A DNA stretch of 64,000 nt. It comes from Mycobacterium sp. ITM-2016-00318. GTDB lineage: Bacteria; Actinomycetota; Actinomycetes; Mycobacteriales; Mycobacteriaceae. This document shows, one piece after another, positions 18,952 to 28,587 of this stretch. Position numbers and translations under genes: made by a program. Each line of letters opens with the position of its first letter. Positions within the stretch are counted from its first letter, which is position 1. The stretch lies in assembly GCF_002968285.2 (NCBI RefSeq), contig NZ_CP134400.1:3162001-3226000 (forward strand), in the 5' to 3' direction. Below the pieces are notes generated by a model. That model worked only from the letters and a program-made list of their open reading frames with translations. It had not been told where the DNA came from and did no database searches.

Positions 18952-18984
18952 GAAGCTTGACTTGAGCCAATCGGAAGGAAAGCC

Positions 18985-19416
18985 GTGACCCTGAAATCCC
19001 TCGTAACCGGCGTTGCAGCAGTTGCCGCCGTCGGCGGTGCGGCGGTGGGTGTGACGTCCATTGCATCTCCCGCGATCGCCTTCGCTGACCAATGCGTGGA
19101 TGCGGGCACCTTGCAGGGGGTCGTCGACACCCTGATCGCTCCCGGCGGCGACTTCGCGGGCCCCAAGGGTCAGCTGATCTCGCCCCCGCTGGGCTTCACC
19201 ACCGGAAAGCTCGCCAACGGCACACTGCGGAACCTGTACGCCAAGGGCACCCTGCCGACGTCGATCAGCATCGCGCAGCCCTCGTGTAGCGGCCCCACTG
19301 CGACGTCGCAGATCTCCGCCGCGGGCCAGACCATGCCGATCACTTTCGTGAACGAAGCGGGTACGTGGAAGGTCACCGCCGCCTCGGCGTCTTCGGTGAT
19401 CAACGCCTTGGGGTGA
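18985..19416 (+). CDS. Secreted MTB12/CFP-2-like protein
   Basis: The 143-residue protein has a Sec signal peptide (MTLKSLVTGVAAVAAVGGAAVGVTSIASPAIAFA, cleavage near residue 34). The mature domain contains LKSL-to-GTWKVTAASASSVINAL features like the low-molecular-weight antigen MTB12 (Rv2376c) family, to which LppK next door also belongs. Two cysteines (DQCVDAG and QPSCSGP) could form a disulfide. GTG 18985 has a strong upstream GGAAGGAAA. Its stop overlaps the lppK GTG start (GTGA at 19413-19416). Function unknown beyond being exported. Confidence 0.8.
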   Translation: MTLKSLVTGVAAVAAVGGAAVGVTSIASPAIAFADQCVDAGTLQGVVDTLIAPGGDFAGPKGQLISPPLGFTTGKLANGTLRNLYAKGTLPTSISIAQPSCSGPTATSQISAAGQTMPITFVNEAGTWKVTAASASSVINALG

Positions 19417-19958
19417 TTCTGACCCCCACTGTTCGAGAGCGGCCAACGGTACTTCCGGTGGTCGCTCTCGCGTTTTGTGGCGTGCTCGGGGTCTCAGCGT
19501 GCTCCACCAACACCCCGCCGCCTGCGGAGCCGACGACGACGGCCGCCGCTGCGGCACCGGTCGCGCCACCCGCCTCCTCTCCGCTGCCGGCACCCGGGGC
19601 GCTGATCGACGTCCTCAACCGGCTGGCCGACCCGGCCGTTCCGGGTGCCGACAAGATCGGGCTCGTGGAGTTGGCGACGGCCGACGATGCCGCGGCGCTG
19701 GACAAGTTCGGCAAGGCTCTGGCCGACAGCGGCGCGCTGCCGCTGACGTTCGCGGCCGTCGACCTGAGGTGGTCGGACGCCGAGGCGGGAAACGTGGTGG
19801 CAACGGTCAACGTGACGACAGCCAACAAGCCGCCGGGGAAGTTCAGCTTTCCGATGGAGTTCACGCCCGTGCGCGACGGCTGGCTGCTGAACCGTAAGAC
19901 CGCGAATCTACTGCTCGATTTCGGCGAAGGAGCGACCGCTCCGTCGCCACCTCCGTGA
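19413..19958 (+). CDS. lppK: Lipoprotein LppK
   Basis: A 181-residue lipoprotein with the lipobox GVSAC (Cys30), a Pro/Ala/Thr-rich linker, and an MTB12-like domain (PGALIDVLNRLADPAVPGADK, then VATVNVTTANKP and FPMEFTPVRDGWLLNRKTANLL). It matches my recollection of M. tuberculosis LppK, which also lies just after mpa. GTG at 19413 overlaps the previous stop and is preferred to the longer frame from 19365, which lies inside the upstream gene. Exact role unknown. Confidence 0.85.
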   Translation: MILTPTVRERPTVLPVVALAFCGVLGVSACSTNTPPPAEPTTTAAAAAPVAPPASSPLPAPGALIDVLNRLADPAVPGADKIGLVELATADDAAALDKFGKALADSGALPLTFAAVDLRWSDAEAGNVVATVNVTTANKPPGKFSFPMEFTPVRDGWLLNRKTANLLLDFGEGATAPSPPP

Positions 19959-19969
19959 CGATCCCCGCT

Positions 19970-21096
<1,127 letters not shown>

Positions 21097-21165
21097 TCAG
21101 CCTGCCAGCAGACGCGCCGACGCGCGTGCCCGGGGTTGTCGCCCCTCGGTCATAAGCTGCCGGTC

Positions 21166-22056
21166 ATGGACCAGCAGGAGGTCCCGTCGCGACCGGCGGA
21201 GCGCCGAAAGCCCGCGCTGTCGCCGTCTCGGGCCAGCGACTTCAAACAGTGCCCGTTGCTCTACCGGTTCCGCGCCATCGACCGGCTGCCTGAGCCGCCG
21301 TCGACGGCTCAGCTGCGCGGCTCGGTGGTGCATGCCGCGCTCGAACAGCTCTACGCGCTTCCAGCGGCGGACCGCGTCCCGGAGGCCGCGAGGTCGTTGG
21401 TCGCCCCCGCGTGGGATCGCATCGTCGCCGAGTCGCCCGACCTCGCCGGCGACATCGATCCGGCTGTCCGGGAGGAGCTGCTCGAAGAGGCCAGGGCGCT
21501 GTTGTCGGGGTACTACCGGCTCGAGGATCCGACCCGGTTCGACCCCGAGAGCTGCGAACAGCGCGTCGAGGTCGAACTCGCCGACGGAACGCTGCTGCGC
21601 GGATTCGTCGACCGCATCGACGTCGCGCCCACCGGTGAGCTGAGGGTCGTCGACTACAAGACGGGCAAGGCGCCGCCGGAGGCGCGGGCGCTGGCCGAGT
21701 TCAAGGCGATGTTCCAGATGAAATTTTATGCCGTCGCGCTGTTGCGGTCGCGCGGCGTGTTGCCCGCACGGCTTCGGCTGCTGTATCTGGCCGACGGTCA
21801 GGTGCTCGACTACTCCCCCGACCTCGACGAGCTCGAGCGGTTCGAGAAGACGTTGATCGCGATCTGGGAGGCCATCCAATCCGCGGGAGCGACAGGCGAT
21901 TTCCGGCCACACCCGTCGCGGATGTGCGACTGGTGTGCACACCACGCGCACTGCCCGGTGTTCGGCGGCACGCCACCGCCCTATCCGGGTTGGCCGGCGC
22001 ATCCCGCTGAGGGCGGCGAGGACGCGGTGCTGTTTTCCGCTGAGCCCGCTGCGTGA
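21166..22056 (+). CDS. RecB-family PD-(D/E)XK nuclease with Fe-S cysteines (Rv2119-type)
   Basis: A 296-residue Cas4/AddB-like nuclease. ATG 21166 is preferred; the frame is open back to 20674, inside trmI. The sequence shows DFKQCPLLYRF (Cys29), GFVDRIDV (Asp150), LRVVDYKTGK (Asp163, Lys165) and a C-terminal cysteine trio MCDWCAHHAHC (254, 257, 263). The four cysteines are placed as in 4Fe-4S nucleases. It likely acts on DNA ends in repair. No cas genes are near, so a CRISPR role is not supported. Stop overlaps a GTG that could extend the next gene. Confidence 0.9.
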   Translation: MDQQEVPSRPAERRKPALSPSRASDFKQCPLLYRFRAIDRLPEPPSTAQLRGSVVHAALEQLYALPAADRVPEAARSLVAPAWDRIVAESPDLAGDIDPAVREELLEEARALLSGYYRLEDPTRFDPESCEQRVEVELADGTLLRGFVDRIDVAPTGELRVVDYKTGKAPPEARALAEFKAMFQMKFYAVALLRSRGVLPARLRLLYLADGQVLDYSPDLDELERFEKTLIAIWEAIQSAGATGDFRPHPSRMCDWCAHHAHCPVFGGTPPPYPGWPAHPAEGGEDAVLFSAEPAA

Positions 22057-22121
22057 CCCCGAAGGCGAGCGTGAGTGAGGATCGCAGCGCAGCGAGGACC
22101 GGAGGGAGCGGGAGCCGAGGC
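22056..22121 (+). repeat. Purine-rich spacer resembling a common mycobacterial repeat
   Basis: Between the nuclease stop and the thioesterase start lies a purine-rich stretch with GAGCG/GCGAGGA-type steps (for example GCGCAGCGAGGACCGGAG). Very similar spacers occur before genes in many mycobacterial genomes as I recall them. It ends with GGAGCCGAGG just before ATG 22122, so it also supplies the ribosome-binding site. Confidence 0.4.
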
Positions 22122-22928
22122 ATGAGCGACAGTCACTACCGGCGGCTCGGCACCGATGGCGAATTTCAGCTTTTCGAGTCGACGGATCTCACCCGCAGCA
22201 ACTGGGATCCGCAGATCCAGCACGGTTCGCCGCCGCTGGCGCTGATGACGAAACTGATCGAGGAACTCAGTGCGAACGCGACCTCCCCCGCGATGCGCAT
22301 CGGCCGGGTGGCGATGAACATTCTCGGTGCGATTCCCGTCGCCCAGGTACGGGTTCGGGCTTGGGTGGAGCGTCGGGGCAGTCGCATCTCGCTGCTGGCG
22401 GCCGAGATGGTGGCCGCGCGACCCGGCGGTCGGGACCGGGCGGTCGCGCGCGCATCGGCATGGCTGTTGGCCACCAGTGACACCGCCGAGGTCGCGACCG
22501 ACCGGTTTCCGCCGGTCGTCGAGGGCGACGCCGACCCCGTGCCGCACAGCTGGGAAGGCGCGGCCGGCTACCTGGAGGCGATCAGCTGGCGCAGGCAACG
22601 CGAGCAGGACAACGGGTCTCCCGTGGTGTGGCTCAGCCCGCTCGCACACCTCGTCGACGACGAGGACATGACACCGACGCAACGCCTCGCCCTTGTCGTC
22701 GACTGCGCCAACGGCGCAGGCGCGGCCATTGATCCGGCCGACTTCGTGTTCATGAACACCGACACCGCGATGCACGTGCACCGGATCCCCGTCGGCAATG
22801 ACTTCGCGCTGCGCACGAGAGGCTCCATCGGGCCCGACGGCATCGGGGTGACCACCGCCGAGATCTTCGACCGGCACGGGTTCATCGGAACGTGTGCCCA
22901 GACGCTGCTGGTGCAACGGCGAAAATGA
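22122..22928 (+). CDS. Acyl-CoA thioesterase family protein (double hot-dog)
   Basis: A 268-residue protein with the TesB-like motif NWDPQIQHGSPPLALMTKLIEE near the N-terminus and a second half containing MNTDTAMHVHRIPVGNDFALRTRG. This pattern fits the thioesterase-like 4HBT_3 superfamily. The ATG at 22122 follows GGAGCCGAGG; a GTG at 22053 overlapping the nuclease stop would add 23 low-complexity residues. Substrate unknown; likely medium- or long-chain acyl-CoA. Stop overlaps the next start (ATGA). Confidence 0.82.
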   Translation: MSDSHYRRLGTDGEFQLFESTDLTRSNWDPQIQHGSPPLALMTKLIEELSANATSPAMRIGRVAMNILGAIPVAQVRVRAWVERRGSRISLLAAEMVAARPGGRDRAVARASAWLLATSDTAEVATDRFPPVVEGDADPVPHSWEGAAGYLEAISWRRQREQDNGSPVVWLSPLAHLVDDEDMTPTQRLALVVDCANGAGAAIDPADFVFMNTDTAMHVHRIPVGNDFALRTRGSIGPDGIGVTTAEIFDRHGFIGTCAQTLLVQRRK

Positions 22929-23419
22929 CCGACGACGTCGTCTGGCAGTTCGACCTCGTGTGGACACTGGCCGAGTTGCACTTGTCCGAGCTGACTGAAA
23001 GCGATTTCTTCTGGGAGCCAACGGATTTGACATGGTCGGTGCGTCCCGATGACGCCGATGTCTGGCACCCCGACTGCGCCGAGACCGAACCCGATCCGGT
23101 GCCGGTACCGACGATCGACTGGCTGACCTGGCACATCATGTGGTGGTGGTCGACGGCCGTCGCTCACGTCACCGGCGCGACGCCGCCGGATCGCGTCGAC
23201 GTCACCTGGCCAGGCAACGGTGCGGCGGCGGTGACCCGACTGCGCGACCTGGCTGAGCGGTGGCGTGCGACCCTGACCGAACTGACGGACGATCAACGCA
23301 CGGAGCCATCGACTTTTCCGTGGGGCGCCGACGCGAACCGCACGATCATCCATACCGCGCTGTGGGTGAACGTCGAACTGACCAAGAACATCGCCGAAAT
23401 CGGTCAACTGCGCGCCTGA
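22925..23419 (+). CDS. DinB-superfamily protein
   Basis: A 164-residue helical-bundle protein. The segments DWLTWHIMWWWSTAVAHV and RTIIHTALWVNVELTKNIAEIGQLR match the DinB/DUF664 fold, whose members bind a metal with histidines and include mycothiol-dependent transferases. The two histidine regions are present. Translation is coupled to the thioesterase by an ATGA overlap. Specific activity unknown; a mycothiol-dependent S-transferase role is possible in this organism but not shown. Confidence 0.78.
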   Translation: MTDDVVWQFDLVWTLAELHLSELTESDFFWEPTDLTWSVRPDDADVWHPDCAETEPDPVPVPTIDWLTWHIMWWWSTAVAHVTGATPPDRVDVTWPGNGAAAVTRLRDLAERWRATLTELTDDQRTEPSTFPWGADANRTIIHTALWVNVELTKNIAEIGQLRA

Positions 23420-23468
23420 TGCGCGCCGCCCGCGCTTGATAAATCGCCGCCCAGCACCACATGCATTG

Positions 23469-23711
23469 GGTGAGTTAGGTTTGCCGCCAGGCTGGAACAG
23501 CTCGACCGGCAGCGAGGACAACCTGAACAGGCTGGGCTTCTTCATCGGCGCAGGCGCGCAGACAGACGTCGACGCGCCGCCCGAGGGCGTGCATGCCACT
23601 GATGTCGCGACCTGCCACCACCTCGGGCAGCGTGTGACCACGGTGACCCGGCAGCTCAATCTCGGCCGAGCGGCGTCAGCTCCTGAAGCATCGTCGGCAC
23701 CAGTTCGCTGA
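23469..23711 (+). pseudogene. C-terminal remnant of a flavodoxin-family NAD(P)H oxidoreductase
   Basis: From about 23480 the plus strand reads LPPGWNSSTGSEDNLNRLGF, FIGAGAQTDVDAPPEGVHAT and DVATCHHLGQRVTTVTRQL. This resembles the last 60-70 residues of flavodoxin/WrbA-like NAD(P)H-dependent FMN reductases (LNRLG followed by an AQ-x-D segment and a DLAT-x-x-xLG-x-RV helix). The N-terminal FMN-binding part is absent; upstream is the DinB stop. The tail overlaps the end of the opposite-strand oxidoreductase. No ribosome-binding site is seen. Confidence 0.5.
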
Positions 23712-25041
23712 CGGTCGGGTGGATGTGCATCGTGCGGGATATCGCGGTGTACGGCAGCTTGGCGGTCATGACGTCGAGAATGTCCTGTATCACCTCGTCG
23801 CCACCGACGCCGAGGATCGCGGCGCCGAGAATCTCCTCGGTCTCCGCGTCGACGACGACCTTCATGAAGCCCTGGGTCTCCCCCTTCTCGACGGCGCGGC
23901 CGACCCTGGTCATCGGCCGCTTGCCCACCAACGCTTTTCGGCCTGACTCGCTCACCTGATCGGCGGTCAGCCCTGCCCGGCCGAGCGGTGGATCGATGTA
24001 GAGCGCATAGGTGGGCACGCGGTCGCTGATCTTGCGCGGGTCGTCGTCGAGCAGGTTGGCGGCCACGATCTCGAAGTCGTTGTACGAGGTGTGGGTGAAC
24101 GCGCCGCGTCCGTTGCAGTCGCCCATCGCCCAGATGTGTTCGACGTTGGTCCGGCACTCGTCGTCGACGATGATGTTGCCGCGCGAATCCGTTTCCACGC
24201 CCGCGTTCTCCAGGCCCAGGTCGTCAGTGTTGGGCCTGCGGCCGATCGCCATCAGCAGGTGGGTGCCCGCGATAGGGTCGGCGCCTTCGCGCGGTGTCAC
24301 CTCGAAGCCGTTGTCGCGCTTGCGGAACGAGACGGCCGACGCATTGAGTTCGATAGCGATGCCCTCGTTCTCGAGAATCTCCTTGATGGCCGCCGACACG
24401 TCCTTGTCCTCGCGGGAGGTCAGCCGCGGACCCTTCTCGATGACGGTGACCTCTGCACCGAACCTGCGGTACATCTGCGCGAATTCGAGTGCGATGTAGC
24501 TGCCGCCGATGATCACGAGATGCTCCGGCAGTGTGTCCAGGTCGAGGATGCCGACGTTGGTCAGGTAGTCGACGTCGGAGAGCCCCGGCATATCCGGCGC
24601 CACCGCCCTGCCGCCGACGTTGAGGAAGATCTTGTCGGCGGCCAGCACCTGGTCGCCGACGCGCACGGTGTGCGGGTCCTCGAAGCGGGCATGACCACGG
24701 ATGAGCGTGCAATTGTCCATGCCCTCCAGCCACGACTCGAGGCCTGTGCGATCGCCGGTCATCACCGTGTCCTTGCGGGCCTTGACCTTTGTCATGTTCA
24801 CGCTGACATCGCCTGTGCCGATACCGTATTCGACGCCGCGGCGAGCGACGTGCGCCGCGTGCGCGCTGGCTACCAGTGTCTTGGTCGGGATGCATCCGTA
24901 GTTCACGCACGTGCCGCCGACCAGTTTTCGCTCGATCACCGCGACAGTCCGACCCGCGGCGGTCAGCCGCCCGGCCAATGGCGGTCCGGCCTGCCCTGCG
25001 CCGATGACTATCGCATCGAATCTCTGTGGTGCAGTAGCCAT
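23656..25041 (-). CDS. FAD-dependent pyridine nucleotide-disulfide oxidoreductase
   Basis: A 461-residue two-dithiol flavoprotein. It has the FAD motif VIGAGQAGPPLAGRL, the redox-active pair GGTCVNYGCIPTKTL, an NAD(P) fold VIIGGSYIALEFAQMYRRFG, the second FAD motif HIWAMGDCNG, and a C-terminal dimerisation region ending RTMHIHPTVSELVPTML with the His-x-x-Pro catalytic set. The arrangement resembles mercuric reductase-like proteins without the extra C-terminal cysteine pair. The true acceptor is unknown. It starts directly at the DUF4126 gene's stop, so the two are cotranscribed. Confidence 0.88.
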   Translation of the reverse strand: MATAPQRFDAIVIGAGQAGPPLAGRLTAAGRTVAVIERKLVGGTCVNYGCIPTKTLVASAHAAHVARRGVEYGIGTGDVSVNMTKVKARKDTVMTGDRTGLESWLEGMDNCTLIRGHARFEDPHTVRVGDQVLAADKIFLNVGGRAVAPDMPGLSDVDYLTNVGILDLDTLPEHLVIIGGSYIALEFAQMYRRFGAEVTVIEKGPRLTSREDKDVSAAIKEILENEGIAIELNASAVSFRKRDNGFEVTPREGADPIAGTHLLMAIGRRPNTDDLGLENAGVETDSRGNIIVDDECRTNVEHIWAMGDCNGRGAFTHTSYNDFEIVAANLLDDDPRKISDRVPTYALYIDPPLGRAGLTADQVSESGRKALVGKRPMTRVGRAVEKGETQGFMKVVVDAETEEILGAAILGVGGDEVIQDILDVMTAKLPYTAISRTMHIHPTVSELVPTMLQELTPLGRD

Positions 25042-25542
25042 TCAGATGACCGACGCCAGCGCGACTACTGCAAATCCGCCGACGATCGCGATGGCGTCCT
25101 CGACGAGCGCGACCGGCAGATCGCGTCCTCCGGTGGCTGCGACGAGCTTCTGCCGCGCCTCCGCGCCGCCGAGCGTGCCGATCACGGCGCCGATCAGCGC
25201 CGCCCCGATGGCACCGATCACGACCCACGCCGTCGGGTTGAGGACGGCGCCGGTAGCCAGCACGGCACCCGAGAACGCGCCGGTCGCCAGCCTCGCCCCG
25301 AACTGCATCGGGACCCGCCTGCTCGGTGTGCTGGGAAGCTGATCGGTGACAAGTTCACCCAGCGCCAGAACGGTCAGTACGGCCACCGTGATCGGATGCG
25401 CTACCCATTGGGCCCATGTGCCGTCGAGGCTGATCCAGCCGAGCGCCCCGCCCCAGGCCACCGCCGCGGGCGCGGACAGTGCGCGCAGACCGGCGACCGC
25501 ACCGATCAGTAGGGCCAACAGCAGCACCAGAAAATACGTCAT
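25042..25542 (-). CDS. DUF4126 integral membrane protein (Rv2120c-type)
   Basis: A 166-residue membrane protein with about four helices (LVLLLALLIGAVAGLRAL, ITVAVLTVLALGELVTD, AWVVIGAIGAALIGAVIG, AIAIVGGFAVVALASVI) and the family features GLRALSAPAAVAW and LPSTPSRRVPMQFGAR. The position beside hisG is conserved in mycobacteria. Function unknown. Confidence 0.88.
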   Translation of the reverse strand: MTYFLVLLLALLIGAVAGLRALSAPAAVAWGGALGWISLDGTWAQWVAHPITVAVLTVLALGELVTDQLPSTPSRRVPMQFGARLATGAFSGAVLATGAVLNPTAWVVIGAIGAALIGAVIGTLGGAEARQKLVAATGGRDLPVALVEDAIAIVGGFAVVALASVI

Positions 25543-25610
25543 GCGAACCTCCGGCCAGTGAAAATGTCACCCGGACGCTAACACGCAAACGCCGACTCGA
25601 CCGGCCGTAG

Positions 25611-26498
25611 TCAGAAGCGGCAGAACCTGACGTCGGACGCCAGGATCGCCTTGGCGCCGATGGCCGCGATCTTGTCCATGATCGCGTTGACGTCGCGCCG
25701 TGGGACCAGCGCTCGCACGGCCACCCACGCCGGATCGGCGAGTGGAGCGATGGTGGGCGACTCCAATCCCGGGGTGACGGCGGTGGCCGCCTCAAGCACG
25801 GTGCGCGGGCAGTCGTAATCCAGCATCAGGTACTGCTGGCCGAACACCACACCCTGCACGCGCGCGGCCAACTGGTCACGGGCGGAGGCGTTGTCGTCGC
25901 CGGCATCGGTGTTCTCGATCAGCACCGCCTCCGAATCACACAGCGGTTCACCGAAGGCGACGAGATCGTGCAGCCCCAGCGTGCGGCCCGAGCCGACCAC
26001 GTCGGCGATGGCGTCGGCAACGCCGAGCGCTACCGAGATCTCGACGGCGCCATCGAGGCGAATGACGGTCGCCTCGATGGCGTTGGCTGCCAGGTCTTTC
26101 CGCACCAGATTCGGGAACGCGGTGGCGATTCTTTTTCCGGCGAGGTCGCCGACGGTCCAGTCCCGGCCTTTGGGAGCGGCGTAGCGGAACGTCGACGAGC
26201 CGAAGCCAAGCGCCAGCCGCTCCCGAACGGGCGCGTCGGACTCCGCGGCCAAATCGCGTCCGGTGATGCCGAAATCGAGCTGCCCCGAGCCGACGTAGAT
26301 CGCGATGTCCTTGGGCCGCAGGAAGAAGAACTCGACATTGTTGACCGGGTCGATGACGGTCAGGTCCTTGGGATCGGTGCGGCGTCGGTAGCCCGCCTCC
26401 GAGAGAATTTCGGCGGCCGGCTCGCTCAACGTGCCCTTGTTCGGGACCGCAACGCGCAGCACGTGCGATGAGTCGCTTGCGCGAAGAGCGTCAGACAC
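25611..26498 (-). CDS. hisG: ATP phosphoribosyltransferase HisG (long form)
   Basis: First step of histidine synthesis: ATP plus PRPP gives phosphoribosyl-ATP. Conserved segments include [44 protein letters not shown], the PRPP loop [13 protein letters not shown] and the C-terminal regulatory domain ending [13 protein letters not shown] 26498 is chosen (295 residues); GTG 26504 overlaps the hisE stop, and GTG 26462 would give the shorter N-terminus seen in M. tuberculosis. The C-terminal ACT-like domain implies feedback inhibition by histidine. Confidence 0.93.
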   Translation of the reverse strand: MSDALRASDSSHVLRVAVPNKGTLSEPAAEILSEAGYRRRTDPKDLTVIDPVNNVEFFFLRPKDIAIYVGSGQLDFGITGRDLAAESDAPVRERLALGFGSSTFRYAAPKGRDWTVGDLAGKRIATAFPNLVRKDLAANAIEATVIRLDGAVEISVALGVADAIADVVGSGRTLGLHDLVAFGEPLCDSEAVLIENTDAGDDNASARDQLAARVQGVVFGQQYLMLDYDCPRTVLEAATAVTPGLESPTIAPLADPAWVAVRALVPRRDVNAIMDKIAAIGAKAILASDVRFCRF

Positions 26499-26500
26499 TG

Positions 26501-26782
26501 TCACAGCTTCCGGTAGATGTCGTCGAGGGTGAGGCCGCGCGAGATCATCAGTACCTGCGTCCAGTACAGCAACTGGCTGATCTCCTCGGCGAGGGCATCG
26601 TCGCCCTCGTGTTCGGCGGCCAGCCACACCTCGCCGGCCTCCTCGAGGATCTTCTTGCCCAGCCCGTGCACGCCGCCGTCGAGCGCGGCGACCGTGCCGC
26701 TGCCGTCGGGCCTGGTGCGCGCTTTCTCGCTGAGCTCGGCGAACAGCTCCTCGAAGGTCTTCACGGCCTGCGATTGTTCCAC
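26501..26782 (-). CDS. hisE: Phosphoribosyl-ATP pyrophosphatase HisE
   Basis: Second step of histidine synthesis: hydrolyses phosphoribosyl-ATP to phosphoribosyl-AMP. The 93-residue all-helical protein starts at GTG 26782 ([17 protein letters not shown]), equal in length to M. tuberculosis HisE; the frame runs 25 codons further upstream. The metal-binding helices [18 protein letters not shown] and [17 protein letters not shown] are intact. The stop overlaps one of the possible hisG starts. Confidence 0.94.
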   Translation of the reverse strand: MEQSQAVKTFEELFAELSEKARTRPDGSGTVAALDGGVHGLGKKILEEAGEVWLAAEHEGDDALAEEISQLLYWTQVLMISRGLTLDDIYRKL

Positions 26783-26928
26783 GCGGCGTCCGCGCGGGTC
26801 ACGCGGGTTTACGCCGATGGGCGCAAAACTGGCGTCGACCGCACCCACCAGGGGCACTTAAGCTTGACTTACGGGTGATATCGCCGCCGGTCCAGACGGG
26901 CTCGCCGTCTTCGCGGGTGGCATCGCCG

Positions 26929-26980
26929 AACGTGCGCTGGGTGCGAAGATTTCGCGTTTTTCTCGCAGTGAGTGCACGTT
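26929..26980 (-). terminator. Long imperfect inverted repeat after the sugar transporter gene
   Basis: Arms AACGTGCGCTGGGTGCGA (26929-26946) and TCGCAGTGAGTGCACGTT (26963-26980) pair at 14 of 18 positions around a 16-nt loop. It lies 39 bp after the transporter stop and about 150 bp before hisE on the same strand, so a terminator separating the two units is likely. A stretch of T residues (GTTTTT) sits in the loop rather than after the stem. Confidence 0.5.
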
Positions 26981-27018
26981 GGACGTTTGCGAAGGAGCTG
27001 TCGACAGGCGCGCGCGGG

Positions 27019-28530
27019 TTACGGCGAGCCGGCCTCGGCCTCGGTAGTTACGTGAGCCTCGCGGTGCATGTCCTCGAGGTGTTTGCCCTTGGTTTCCTCC
27101 ACCCACTTCCAGACGAACAGGAACGACAAGAACGCGCATACCGCATAGAAGCCGTATGCGGCGCCCAGGTGATCGCGCAACCCAGGGAAGGTCACGGTGA
27201 TCAACCAGTTGGCCACCCACTGACCCGCCGCGGCAAGGCCGAGGGCGGCTGCCCGGATGCGGTTGGGGAACATCTCGCCCAGCAACACCCAGACCATCGG
27301 CCCCCACGACATGCCGAACGACACCACGAAGAGGTTGGCGGCGATCAGCGCGACGGGCCCGGCCACGTTGCCGAGTTGCGGCTCGCCGTCGACTATTGGG
27401 GCGGTGGCGAAGACAATGGCCATCGTCGCCAGTGTGAGCGCCATACCGGTCGAGCCGACCAGCAACAGCGGCTTTCGGCCCACCTTGTCGACCAGCGCGA
27501 TCGCGATCAGTGTGGTCGCGATATTGGTCACCGACGTGATCACCGTGATGTTGAACGCCTGGCTTTCGTCGAATCCCACTTTCTCCCAGAGGATGTTGGA
27601 GTAGTAAAAGATCACGTTGATGCCGACGAATTGCTGGAACACGGACAGTCCCAACCCCACCCACACGATTCCGTAGATGCCACCGGTCGGCTTGCGCAGG
27701 TCGCTCCACGACGGCGGCTTGTCGGCCTTCAGCGATTCCTGGATCCGGGAGATCGTCAGCTCGAGGCTCTTCTCGCCGAGCAGTAGCGACAGCACCTTGC
27801 GGGCCTCGGGAATGCGGAACTTGGCGACGAGGTAGCGCGGCGACTCGGGAATGGTGAAGGCCAGCAGGCCGTACACCAGAGCCGGCACCGACATCACGAT
27901 GAACATCCAGCGCCAGGCCTCCAGCCCCAGCCACAACTCTTCGCCGGAACCACCGGCCAATTCCGCCAGCAGTTTGTCGATCGCGAGCGACAGGAAGATG
28001 CCCGTCACGATCGCCAGCTGCTGCAGCGAACCGAGCCGCCCGCGGATCCGCGGCGGCGAGGTCTCCGCGATGTACATCGGCGCGATGACGGAGGCGACGC
28101 CGACGCCGACGCCACCGATGATCCGGAACACCACCAGCATCCAGACGCCGCTCGGCAGTCCGAAGTAGTAGTCGTCGTTGGTGCCGACGAAGTTGTAGGA
28201 CAGGCCGGCGCCGATCGCGCTGATCAGAAACAGCAGAGCGGCGATCTTCATCACGGCTATCCGGCCGATCTTGTCGGCGAGCCTGCCCGCGGTAACGGCG
28301 CCCGCGGCCGCTCCGAGCAGCGCCGAGGCCACTGCGAAGCCCAGCTTGAAACCGCCGACGCCGAACTCGTCCTCGATCGCCGAAACGGCCCCATTGATGA
28401 CGGCGCTGTCGTAGCCGAAGAGCAAGCCGCCGAGTGCCGCGACGGACGCAATTCGGACGACCCGACCGCTGTGTTCGGATTCTTCATAGTCCACGGCTGA
28501 CGAAGAATCACCGGCGGGTCCGTGAGTCAT
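27019..28530 (-). CDS. Sugar porter family MFS transporter
   Basis: A 503-residue, twelve-helix transporter of the sugar porter family. Diagnostic motifs: GGLLFGYDSAVINGAV in helix 1, GRLADKIGR, the RIIGGVGVGVASVIAPMYIAE segment, PESPRYLV after helix 6, QQFVGINVIFYYS in helix 7 (sugar-binding glutamines), DKVGRKPLLL, and PESP/VEETKGK-type end signal (WVEETKGKHLEDM). Likely H+-coupled import of a hexose or polyol; substrate unknown. A separate unit from hisEG and from the HAD gene 57 bp upstream. Confidence 0.92.
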   Translation of the reverse strand: MTHGPAGDSSSAVDYEESEHSGRVVRIASVAALGGLLFGYDSAVINGAVSAIEDEFGVGGFKLGFAVASALLGAAAGAVTAGRLADKIGRIAVMKIAALLFLISAIGAGLSYNFVGTNDDYYFGLPSGVWMLVVFRIIGGVGVGVASVIAPMYIAETSPPRIRGRLGSLQQLAIVTGIFLSLAIDKLLAELAGGSGEELWLGLEAWRWMFIVMSVPALVYGLLAFTIPESPRYLVAKFRIPEARKVLSLLLGEKSLELTISRIQESLKADKPPSWSDLRKPTGGIYGIVWVGLGLSVFQQFVGINVIFYYSNILWEKVGFDESQAFNITVITSVTNIATTLIAIALVDKVGRKPLLLVGSTGMALTLATMAIVFATAPIVDGEPQLGNVAGPVALIAANLFVVSFGMSWGPMVWVLLGEMFPNRIRAAALGLAAAGQWVANWLITVTFPGLRDHLGAAYGFYAVCAFLSFLFVWKWVEETKGKHLEDMHREAHVTTEAEAGSP

Positions 28531-28587
28531 GTGACACCCTTCCGCAGCTCTGCGTGATGGAGGTCACATTCAATCACAGACCAGAGG

